Below are positions 1 through 6,252 of a DNA stretch of 6,659 bases, one piece after another. Origin of the DNA: CAVPGH01 sp046726955 (GTDB lineage Bacteria; Acidobacteriota; Vicinamibacteria; Fen-336); contig JBKPBQ010000401.1 of NCBI GenBank assembly GCA_046726955.1, positions 1-6,659 of the forward strand. Reading direction: 5' to 3'. The number at the start of each line of letters is the position of its first letter. The stretch's first letter is position 1. The position numbers and the translations under genes are program-made. The notes below the pieces were generated by a model. The model saw nothing but the letters and a program-made list of their open reading frames with translations, did not search any database and was not told where the DNA came from.

Positions 1-1011
1 TCCCTGACCACGTCATCGCGCGGGCAAGCAACGCTCGTCGACCTCGCCTTCGACCGCCAGGCCGGCGTCCGGCGCGCCGCTCTCGAGATGCTCGGGGCGA
101 AGCAAGCGGACCGGCCTCGGCCGGACGCCGCGGTTCGCCGCGCCGAAGCTCTCGCTTCGCAGGTCGATGCTCCCGCGGATCGCCGGGCGGACGCCCTCGG
201 CCTCCTCGCCGTCCTCGACCCTGCACCGCACGCCGAGCTCTTCCGACGCTGCGTCGACCCGCAGCAGCCGGACGAGGTCCAGGCGGCCGCCGTGCAGGCG
301 CTGGGAAGGATCCGGACCGACGACGTCGGGATGTTCCTGCTCTCGCGCTGGCGCGCTTTGAGCCCGCCGGTGCGCAGCGACGCCGCCGACGCGCTCCTCG
401 CGACCCCCGGCCGCACGCGGATGCTCGTGGCCGCTCTCGGGAAGGGAGACGTGCAGACCTGGGCGCTCACCTTCGGCCAGAAGCGCGACCTCATCATGAA
501 CGACGACCCCGAGATCCGCGCGCTCGCGCGGCCGCTCCTCGAGCCGGCGCCCGAGGAGCGCGAGAAGGTGCTGAAGCGCTACGAGGAAGCCCTCGACCGG
601 CAGGGCGACGCGAGGCGCGGGCGCGAGGTCTTCGACCGCGTCTGCGCCAAGTGCCATCGCCTCGACGGCCAGGGCGCCGAGGTGGGACCCGACCTCGGCT
701 CCGTGCGCAACCGCGCGCCGTCGCTCCTGCTGGCGGACATCCTCGTCCCGAGCCGCGCCATCGCCCAGGGCTACGAGTCGTACGTCGTCGAGACCACGGA
801 CGGCGACGTCGTCGAGGGCACGATCGGAAGCCAGACGCCGACCGCGGTGGCCCTCCGGCGCGAGGGCGCGCAGGAGCGCGTGGTGCCGCGCTCCACCATC
901 AAGAAGATGTACGCCTCGAACCTCTCGGCCATGCCCGCCGACCTCGACCAGCAGGTGGACGTCCAGCAGATGGCCGACCTGCTCGCGCTTCTGACCAGCC
1001 GGCCGAAATGA
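1..1011 (+). CDS. HEAT-repeat/cytochrome c protein with Planctomycete-type haem-binding domain (5' end missing)
   Basis: The frame is open from the first base to the TGA at 1009-1011, so the N-terminus lies outside the window; 336 residues are seen. Residues about 1-170 are alanine/leucine-rich helical pairs that look like HEAT-type repeats. Residues about 205-335 form a cytochrome c domain with a CAKCH haem-attachment motif (C215, C218, H219), then GPDLGSVRNR and a segment resembling YESYVVETTDGDVVEGTI. A late methionine in LSAMPADL (M311) is the likely sixth haem ligand. This order matches, from memory, the TIGR02603 Pirellula/Verrucomicrobium-type haem domain, usually the C-terminus of large exported proteins that begin with a glucose/sorbosone-dehydrogenase-like propeller. 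Inferred role: periplasmic electron acceptor fused to a sugar or alcohol dehydrogenase; the catalytic part is not in view. The gene converges on vapC with 54 bases between the stops and no clear terminator. Confidence 0.85.
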   Translation, partial: SLTTSSRGQATLVDLAFDRQAGVRRAALEMLGAKQADRPRPDAAVRRAEALASQVDAPADRRADALGLLAVLDPAPHAELFRRCVDPQQPDEVQAAAVQALGRIRTDDVGMFLLSRWRALSPPVRSDAADALLATPGRTRMLVAALGKGDVQTWALTFGQKRDLIMNDDPEIRALARPLLEPAPEEREKVLKRYEEALDRQGDARRGREVFDRVCAKCHRLDGQGAEVGPDLGSVRNRAPSLLLADILVPSRAIAQGYESYVVETTDGDVVEGTIGSQTPTAVALRREGAQERVVPRSTIKKMYASNLSAMPADLDQQVDVQQMADLLALLTSRPK

Positions 1012-1065
1012 GACGTACGCAGTTCCGCCCTCTTGCAGGCGCCGCTGACTCACTCACGAATGCAG

Positions 1066-1503
1066 TCACCCGCGCAGAAGCTCGAGATCCAACCCCCGGA
1101 ATTGCTTGAAGGCGGCATCCGTCGTCGCCATTCGATATCCACCGGCGAGCGCGAAGGCGGCCAGGTAGGCGTCCATCCAGAGCTTCGGGGAGGCGGTATC
1201 CCTTGAAGCCAGGCTCCTCCAGCGAGCCTCGAGCCCGATGGGCTCCTCCGTGAGAACGATTCGGTCGTCCGCAAGCAGGGCCGCATAGACCTGCCAGGCC
1301 TCCCGGTTCGTCAAGGGTGGGTTGCCATAGGGGCCGAGGACGGCGGAGCTCGTGAGTAGCCGAAGCAGCGTCTGCTGCGTCGCCCTGCAGAAAAACACCG
1401 ATGCCGGATCCTGGATCGCTTCGAACCAGCCGCGCGCCACGGCATGGTGCACGTGCCGAGACAGCACCAGCGCCAGCCAGACGTTGCTATCGCAGAGGAC
1501 CAA
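1066..1503 (-). CDS. vapC: VapC-family PIN-domain ribonuclease toxin
   Basis: This 145-residue protein is the usual length of a VapC toxin. PIN domains cleave RNA (often tRNA or rRNA) using Mg2+ held by a cluster of acidic residues. D5 is seen in LCDSNVWLALV, D111 in KLWMDAYLAAFA and D129 in MATTDAAF, the canonical first, third and fourth acidic positions. The second position, usually glutamate, falls in the stretch CRATQQTLLRLL and is glutamine (Q43 or Q44). I recall this as common in the subfamily with RVTQ-type motifs, so the toxin is probably still active. The start is TTG at 1503-1501, chosen because GGAGG lies six bases upstream and D5 then sits at the expected distance from the N-terminus. 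It overlaps vapB by 17 bases, so the two are co-transcribed and probably translationally coupled. The product should be neutralised by the VapB encoded upstream. Confidence 0.9.
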   Translation of the reverse strand: MVLCDSNVWLALVLSRHVHHAVARGWFEAIQDPASVFFCRATQQTLLRLLTSSAVLGPYGNPPLTNREAWQVYAALLADDRIVLTEEPIGLEARWRSLASRDTASPKLWMDAYLAAFALAGGYRMATTDAAFKQFRGLDLELLRG

Positions 1504-1762
1504 CGCGCCCCTCCGCCTCCTGGTCGAGCAGGACTCTCGCCACGCGCTCCGGCGTCATCTCCTGATCGGGCCGAGCATCGCGAGAGCACCGGACGAGAGG
1601 GAGCTTGACCCGATTACGCAGCACACGTGGCGACGCCGCCCGCCCGGAGAGTCCGCGCCTCAGCAAGTCGGCGATGGCGTCCTTGAGCTTTCGATTCTCC
1701 TTGACGGCCCGGATCTTGATGGCCCGCACGAGGTCGTCAGGCAGCTCCAGCGTGGTCTTCAT
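1487..1762 (-). CDS. vapB: VapB-type ribbon-helix-helix antitoxin
   Basis: A 91-residue protein beginning MKTTLELPDDLVRAIKIRAV, the typical N-terminus of a ribbon-helix-helix antitoxin: residues 3-7 form the DNA-binding strand and about 9-38 the two helices (ending IADLLRRG). Residues about 40-68 are a basic, probably flexible linker. Residues about 69-85 (MTPERVARVLLDQEAE) are a predicted helix likely to wrap the PIN toxin. Such proteins dimerise, bind an operator over their own promoter and neutralise the toxin. The start is ATG at 1762-1760 and the stop is TAG at 1489-1487. The gene lies 70 bases beyond the gdhB stop on the same strand and overlaps vapC. The upstream GGGAG ends one base before ATG, too close for a standard ribosome site, which makes initiation unusual. 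The family call is firm; subtype is judged from memory only. Confidence 0.88.
   Translation of the reverse strand: MKTTLELPDDLVRAIKIRAVKENRKLKDAIADLLRRGLSGRAASPRVLRNRVKLPLVRCSRDARPDQEMTPERVARVLLDQEAEGRVGPLR
1510..1520 (-). promoter_or_regulatory. Tandem Shine-Dalgarno sequence for vapC inside vapB
   Basis: On the minus strand the sequence reads GGAGGCGGAGG, two copies of the core GGAGG. The nearer copy ends six bases before the TTG codon of vapC. It lies within the last codons of vapB (Gln-Glu-Ala-Glu) and decides the TTG start, because no ATG in that frame lies nearby. A strong site paired with a weak start codon inside the antitoxin gene would keep toxin synthesis coupled to, and below, antitoxin synthesis; this last point is inference. 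Confidence 0.6.
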
Positions 1763-1800
1763 TCTCCCAGATTATCAGAAAGCTGGTTTTCTGGGAATAT
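1763..1800 (-). promoter_or_regulatory. Candidate vapBC promoter and autoregulatory operator
   Basis: This short AT-rich patch stands out in GC-rich surroundings. On the minus strand it contains GATAAT (1776-1771, five of six matches to the -10 consensus) with a weak TTCCCA 15 bases upstream. Two dyads overlap: CAGAAA/TTTCTG (1776-1781 with 1788-1793, six-base spacer) and TCCCAG/CTGGGA (1765-1770 with 1791-1796). Dyads covering the -10 region are what a ribbon-helix-helix autorepressor would bind. Only eight bases separate the -10 from the ATG, so a transcript from here would be leaderless or nearly so. No binding or start-site data are available; this is inference from position and symmetry. 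Confidence 0.45.
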
Positions 1801-1832
1801 GGGACGCTGCGGGCCCTGGGTGGCGGCAAACG

Positions 1833-4800
1833 TCAGAGCTTCAGCCGGGTGCGCAGCTCCTTGACCGCCTTCGTCGCGCTCGAGCCCTTGCGGCCTTCGA
1901 GCCGGTCGCGGACCGCGCCCTCCAGCGCTTCCTCGATGTCGAGGAGGTGGCCGTACTCGTCGGCGGCCTTGTACCCCGCGGTCATGATCGCCTCGCGCAG
2001 GGCCTGGGCCTGCGCCTCGCGGTCCACGTCCACGTAGGCGGCCACGACCTCGCCGATGCCGGCCTTGGCGCCGGCCATCATCCGCGCGAGGAAGGAGATG
2101 CCGGCCTTGTTGACGAGGTAGTTCACGGCGCCGGTGGCGATGATCTCCCGCCGCAGCACGTGGCTCTCGAAGTGCTCGGCGAAGCTCTCGCGCAGACGGC
2201 GGGGGAAGTAGCCGTCGAGGAACGGGCGGCCGGACTTGCTGTCCGGGAATTCCGTCTCCAGGACCATCTGGAACGCGTACATCTTGGTGTAGCCGAGGAG
2301 GACGGCGAGGAGCGGACGCGGCAGGCCGCGCTTCTTCTCGGGGCTGGCCAGGAGCTCGTCCCGGCTCGGCACCGCCTCGTCAGCGCGGTTCAGGATGCCC
2401 GCGCCCGCCATGTCGTCCACGAGGGCCACGAAGTCCTCGTAGCGCCGGGTGGTCCGGATGCCGTCGAGAGTCAGGCACAGGGCCTGGCTGTCGTTGTCGG
2501 CGAGGACGAGTGCCGCCACCTCGTCCGTCATCTCGACGAGGATCTGGTTGCGCTCCTTGCGACCCTTGATGACGCCCTTCTTGACCAGCCGGTCGAGGAG
2601 GATCTTGATGTTGACCTCGTGGTCCGAGGTGTCCACGCCGCCCGAGTTGTCCACGGCGTCCGTGTTGAGGTTTCCCCCGCTCGCCCAGTACTCCAGCCGG
2701 CCGCGCTGCGTGAAGCCGAGGTTGCCGCCCTCGCCCACCACGCGCGCCCGCATGTCCTTGCCGATGATGCGCACGCGATCGTTGGCGCGGTCGCCCACCT
2801 GGACGTCCGCCTCCCCCGCGGCCTTCACGTACGTGCCGATGCCGCCGTTGTAGAGGAGATCGACGCGGGCGGAGAGGATCTTGCGGATGACCTCCTCGCC
2901 CGAGGCCGACGAGCCCTCGAGGTCGAGGAGCTTCTTCATCTCCGGCGTGAGCGGGATCGACTTGGCGGAACGGTCGAAGATCCCTCCGCCCTTGCTGAGG
3001 AGGGAGGCGTCGTAGTCGCGCCAGCCGGAGCGCGGCAGGTTGAAGAGGCGGTCGCGCTCCTTGTAGCTCTTCTCGAGATCGGGATCGGGGTCGATGAAGA
3101 TGTGCACGTGGTTGAAGGCGGCCACGAGCTTCGTGCACCGGCTCATGAGCGCACCGTTGCCGAAGACGTCCCCCGACATGTCGCCGATGCCCGCCATCGT
3201 GAACGGCTCTTTCTGCACGTCGACACCGAGGTTGTGGAAGTGGTGCTTCACGCACTCCCAGGCGCCGCGGGCGGTGATCCCCATCTTCTTGTGGTCGTAG
3301 CCCGCGCTGCCCCCGGAGGCGAAGGCGTCGCCCAGCCAGAAGCCGTACTGCGCGGAGACGCTGTTCGCCGTGTCGGACAGGTGGGCCGTCCCCTTGTCCG
3401 CCGCCACCACGAGGTAGGGATCGTCGTCGTCCCAGCGCACGACCTCGGGCGGGAAGAGCACCTTGTCGTCCACCCGGTTGTCCGTGATGTCGAGGAGGCC
3501 GGAGACGAACTCGCGGTAGCGGTCGACGAGGTAGTCGTCGAGGGCGGGGCGCCCGGGCACGTCGCCCTTGAGCACGAAGCCGCCCTTGCTGCCCACGGGC
3601 ACGATGATCGAGTTCTTCACCATCTGGGTCTTCATCAGGCCCAGGACCTCGGTGCGGAAGTCGTCGTGCCGGTCGCTCCAGCGGATCCCCCCGCGCGCGA
3701 CCTTCCCGCCCCTGAGGTGGATGCCTTCGAGCCGCGGGGAGTGCACGTAGATCTCGACGAAGGGCCGCGGCGAGGGCATGCCCTCGACCTTCCGGCTGTC
3801 CACCTTGATCGAGAAGACGGGCCGCTGCGGCCGCTGGTAGGCGTTGGTGCGGAGCGCGCACTTCACGAGGTTGTCGAGGGCCCGCAGGACCTCGTCCTCG
3901 GCGAGGCTCCGCACCGCCTCGAGCGCCGTCTTGACGCCGTTGTCCGCCTCGGAAACCGCGATCTTGCGGTCGCCCGCCGTGTTGGGGTCGAACCGCGCCG
4001 CGAAGGCCTTGAAGAGCGCGGCCGCCGCCGGCCCGTTGCGGGTGAGGACGCCGTTCACCGTCTCCGCGTTGTAATGCGTGCGGATCTGCAGCAGGTGGTT
4101 GCGGAGCGTGCGCAGCACCTCCGTGTCGCGCCAGGTGAGCGAGGCCAGGAGGATGAGGCTGTTCAGTGGATCGTCGGTGGCCCGCTCCTCGTCGAGGGCG
4201 CGCAGCGCATCGATGAAGCGCTCCTTGCCGAGGTGGAGGGCCGCGATCCGCCACTGCGGGGCCGCCAGCTCGAAACGGTAGAGGAAGCACTTGCGCCCCT
4301 CGGGTAGCGCGATGGGGATGCGCAGCTCCTCAGTCACCGTGAGGCCGAGGTTCTGGAGCGTCCTCAGGATGTCGGTGAGGCCCAGCGCGCGCACCGCGTA
4401 GAGGTTGAGCGCGACCGTTTCCGCCGTCCGGGGGATGACGCGGATCTCGAGGCGTCCCTCCAGGCTCTCGAAGTGCTCGACGTCCTCCGGGACCTGCTCC
4501 GCGGGCGTGACCTCGCGGTAGAGGCCGCTCCGTGACTCCGGGGTGACGTAGCGCCGGAAGAGCCGGCGGCCCTCGCGCTCGCCGAACTTGCGCTCGAGCG
4601 CGGCCGCCACCTGGTCCTCCCAGTTCGTGACGAGGGGGGCGGTGAGCTTGCGCACCTCCTCCGCCTCCACCGGGTGCTCGAGCGTCGCCGCGTCGAAGTA
4701 GAAGAGGAAGAGCGTGACCGCCCCGCAGTCCACCGAGGTGGCGTACGCGACGGGCCCGAAGTTCTCGGCGACCGCCCGGCGCAGCGCCTCCTCGGTCTGG

Positions 4801-6119
4801 TAGGCGTAGCGCAGCCGCGAGAACGCGATGTAGAGCGCCTCGTAGCCGCGCCCCTCGCGCACGTGGACCGCGATCTCGTCGTCGCCCGTCATGTGGACGA
4901 TGCCGTCGATGATCGGCTTCAGATCCCGGACGTCGGCGTAGAAGAGCTCGGTCTTGGGGAGATGGTTGAACGTAGCGCGGATCTCGCGCCAGGTGTGGCT
5001 GTTCGGGCTGGCCTGGCTCTCGCGGAGCAGCCAGTCGTGCTTCTCCTTGAGGATGGGGATCCGGTCCGCGCGCTGCGCGAAGGCGCCGCGGGCGAACCGC
5101 CCGAGGAGGAGCGTCGCGCCCTGGAGCTGCCCGTCCTGTCCCCACTCCCGCACCACGATGTCCTCGACGGGCTCGAGGTGGTAGATCGCGCTGCCGTTGT
5201 TGCAGTAGTCGATGTCCACGATCCGCTCGTGGCCGGGCGAGGGCAGGAGGTGCGACTCCACGCGCTCCATCACGCCCGGGAAGACGACCGGGAGGAGCGT
5301 CTCGTCCAGGAAGACTCCCGTCGCGGTCTCGTCCTGGCGGGCCAGCGTTCCGTCCGCGCCCGCCCGATAGGACACGGTCCCCATGAAGATGAAGTTGTCG
5401 TCCTTGAGCCAGCCCATGAAGGCGCGCGCGGATTGCAGCTCCTCCTCGTTGCCGCGCCGGCTCCGCAGCCGTCCGGCGAGCTCGATGCAGACGCGGCCCA
5501 TGTCCCGGAAGTCCTGCACCGCCAGGAAGACGGCCTTGAGCACCGAGAAGACCTGGTGCTCGATGTGCCGCAGCCGCTCCTTCGACTCCACGGGCTCGAT
5601 CTGGAAGTGGCAGTAGCACTCGCGGCTGCCCTCCTCGTGGGCGTCGCCGATCCAGACGACGCGCTCCCACTGCCGGCGCACGGTGAAGACCGGGTGGATG
5701 GCGGAGAAGACGCGCAGCCCGGCCTTCTGGAAGTAGTTCTTCAGGCTCTCGAAGATGAAGGGCGTGTCCGTGCTGTGCGTCTCGACGATCGTGGTCTCGA
5801 GGGGCAGCCCCTGGCCGCCTCCGATCGCCGCCGATTCCGCCTCGCCGGGATTGCGGGCCACCACGTGGATGCCGGGCAGGCCCTTGTAGAGCTGGTGGGA
5901 GGGCGGCATCTCGCGCGCGATGAAGCGGAAGTGCGAGAGGAGGCGCGCGGCGACGGCGGGAGCGGGCAGGCCCAGCGCCAGACGGTCCGGGATCTCCGCG
6001 AAGACCACGGGAGCGAGGGCGAGGACGAGCTCGCGATCCTCCGGCGCCGCCCTCTGCCCCAGGATCTCGACGATCTCGGCCAGCCGCGCGGCCCGGAGCT
6101 GCGAATCCGTGGAGAGCAT
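1833..6119 (-). CDS. gdhB: Large NAD-dependent glutamate dehydrogenase (GDH180-like)
   Basis: This 1428-residue cytoplasmic enzyme deaminates L-glutamate to 2-oxoglutarate and ammonia with NAD+, a catabolic step feeding the TCA cycle. Seen in order: an N-terminal helical region (about 1-100); ACT-like segments at about 108-200 (TTIVETHSTDTPFIFESL), 400-475 and 555-620; a helical segment with LTWRDTEVLRTLRNHLLQ at about 660-710; then the catalytic core (Bac_GDH family). The core shows GGIRWSDRHDDFRTEV (810), VPVGSKGGFVLKGD with the presumed catalytic lysine K845, the dinucleotide-binding GIGDMSGDVFGNGA (977) and NGGIGTYVKA (1091). Residues about 1240-1428 are helical. No frameshift or missing core motif was noticed. 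Proteobacterial members are, as I recall, about 1600 residues, so this is a shorter member. The start is ATG at 6119-6117, with GGAGG nine bases upstream; the stop is TGA at 1835-1833. Transcribed divergently from the FHA gene. Confidence 0.96.
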   Translation of the reverse strand: MLSTDSQLRAARLAEIVEILGQRAAPEDRELVLALAPVVFAEIPDRLALGLPAPAVAARLLSHFRFIAREMPPSHQLYKGLPGIHVVARNPGEAESAAIGGGQGLPLETTIVETHSTDTPFIFESLKNYFQKAGLRVFSAIHPVFTVRRQWERVVWIGDAHEEGSRECYCHFQIEPVESKERLRHIEHQVFSVLKAVFLAVQDFRDMGRVCIELAGRLRSRRGNEEELQSARAFMGWLKDDNFIFMGTVSYRAGADGTLARQDETATGVFLDETLLPVVFPGVMERVESHLLPSPGHERIVDIDYCNNGSAIYHLEPVEDIVVREWGQDGQLQGATLLLGRFARGAFAQRADRIPILKEKHDWLLRESQASPNSHTWREIRATFNHLPKTELFYADVRDLKPIIDGIVHMTGDDEIAVHVREGRGYEALYIAFSRLRYAYQTEEALRRAVAENFGPVAYATSVDCGAVTLFLFYFDAATLEHPVEAEEVRKLTAPLVTNWEDQVAAALERKFGEREGRRLFRRYVTPESRSGLYREVTPAEQVPEDVEHFESLEGRLEIRVIPRTAETVALNLYAVRALGLTDILRTLQNLGLTVTEELRIPIALPEGRKCFLYRFELAAPQWRIAALHLGKERFIDALRALDEERATDDPLNSLILLASLTWRDTEVLRTLRNHLLQIRTHYNAETVNGVLTRNGPAAAALFKAFAARFDPNTAGDRKIAVSEADNGVKTALEAVRSLAEDEVLRALDNLVKCALRTNAYQRPQRPVFSIKVDSRKVEGMPSPRPFVEIYVHSPRLEGIHLRGGKVARGGIRWSDRHDDFRTEVLGLMKTQMVKNSIIVPVGSKGGFVLKGDVPGRPALDDYLVDRYREFVSGLLDITDNRVDDKVLFPPEVVRWDDDDPYLVVAADKGTAHLSDTANSVSAQYGFWLGDAFASGGSAGYDHKKMGITARGAWECVKHHFHNLGVDVQKEPFTMAGIGDMSGDVFGNGALMSRCTKLVAAFNHVHIFIDPDPDLEKSYKERDRLFNLPRSGWRDYDASLLSKGGGIFDRSAKSIPLTPEMKKLLDLEGSSASGEEVIRKILSARVDLLYNGGIGTYVKAAGEADVQVGDRANDRVRIIGKDMRARVVGEGGNLGFTQRGRLEYWASGGNLNTDAVDNSGGVDTSDHEVNIKILLDRLVKKGVIKGRKERNQILVEMTDEVAALVLADNDSQALCLTLDGIRTTRRYEDFVALVDDMAGAGILNRADEAVPSRDELLASPEKKRGLPRPLLAVLLGYTKMYAFQMVLETEFPDSKSGRPFLDGYFPRRLRESFAEHFESHVLRREIIATGAVNYLVNKAGISFLARMMAGAKAGIGEVVAAYVDVDREAQAQALREAIMTAGYKAADEYGHLLDIEEALEGAVRDRLEGRKGSSATKAVKELRTRLKL

Positions 6120-6128
6120 CGCCTTTTT

Positions 6129-6133
6129 CCTCC
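6129..6133 (-). promoter_or_regulatory. Shine-Dalgarno site of gdhB
   Basis: On the minus strand GGAGG is followed by AAAAAGGCG and then the ATG at 6119, a nine-base spacing. This strong site fixes the start of the dehydrogenase. A -10-like TAGCAT (6155-6150 region, minus strand) with TCGACT upstream could serve as its promoter, but both boxes are only four of six matches. Confidence 0.65.
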
Positions 6134-6165
6134 GGCCTTCGACCTCGCGGCGATGCTACACGAGT

Positions 6166-6249
6166 GCTCCGGCCCAAGTCGAGCGACCACCCTGCTAGAA
6201 TGACGCCTAGCGGACTCCATTCGTCAGCGCGGCGGCGTCGGGCCGGAGC
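6166..6249. repeat. Perfect 10-base inverted repeat flanking the divergent promoter region
   Basis: GCTCCGGCCC at 6166-6175 is the exact reverse complement of GGGCCGGAGC at 6240-6249; the arms are 64 bases apart and the match stops at both ends. The pair brackets the candidate FHA promoter, and the right arm contains the GGAG that serves as the ribosome site of the FHA gene. It could be a two-site operator acting on both divergent genes; a shared GC-rich word arising by chance is also possible. Confidence 0.4.
6193..6201 (+). promoter_or_regulatory. Candidate extended -10 promoter for the FHA gene
   Basis: The sequence TGCTAGAAT combines the TGn extension with TAGAAT (five of six to the consensus), 51 bases before the FHA start codon. 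No convincing -35 box lies 17 bases upstream, which is tolerable for an extended -10 promoter. The start of the box overlaps a short dyad GCTAG/CTAGC (6194-6198 and 6207-6211), which could be an operator or chance. Bacterial promoters in GC-rich phyla vary, so this is a sequence-only suggestion. Confidence 0.4.
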
Positions 6250-6252
6250 GAG

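Noticed and set aside
13..1053. 346-codon open frame antisense to the cytochrome gene
   Set aside because: The plus-strand frame carries the CxxCH motif and family-like sequence; the antisense product has none.
1046..1068. TGACT/AGTCA stem as a terminator between the convergent genes
   Set aside because: Only five base pairs with a 13-base loop and no T run in either direction.
1811..1820. GGGCCCTGGG as a gdhB terminator stem
   Set aside because: A very short self-complementary patch without a U tract; no convincing terminator is visible after gdhB.
1352..1864. 170-codon plus-strand frame over vapBC and the gdhB end
   Set aside because: It spans two well-supported genes on the other strand and has no recognisable features.
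1605..4307. 900-codon open frame on the plus strand, antisense to gdhB
   Set aside because: Its product is a monotonous run of H, V, L, A, R, E and D residues without recognisable motifs, as expected for the complement of a GC-rich gene. The minus-strand frame encodes clear dehydrogenase motifs throughout.
4674..6203. 509-codon open frame on the plus strand, antisense to the 5' half of gdhB
   Set aside because: Same compositional shadow; no domain or plausible ribosome site, and it ends within the divergent intergenic region.
6194..6211. GCTAG/CTAGC dyad as an operator
   Set aside because: Five-base arms are expected by chance in a region of this size; noted only because it overlaps the -10 box.
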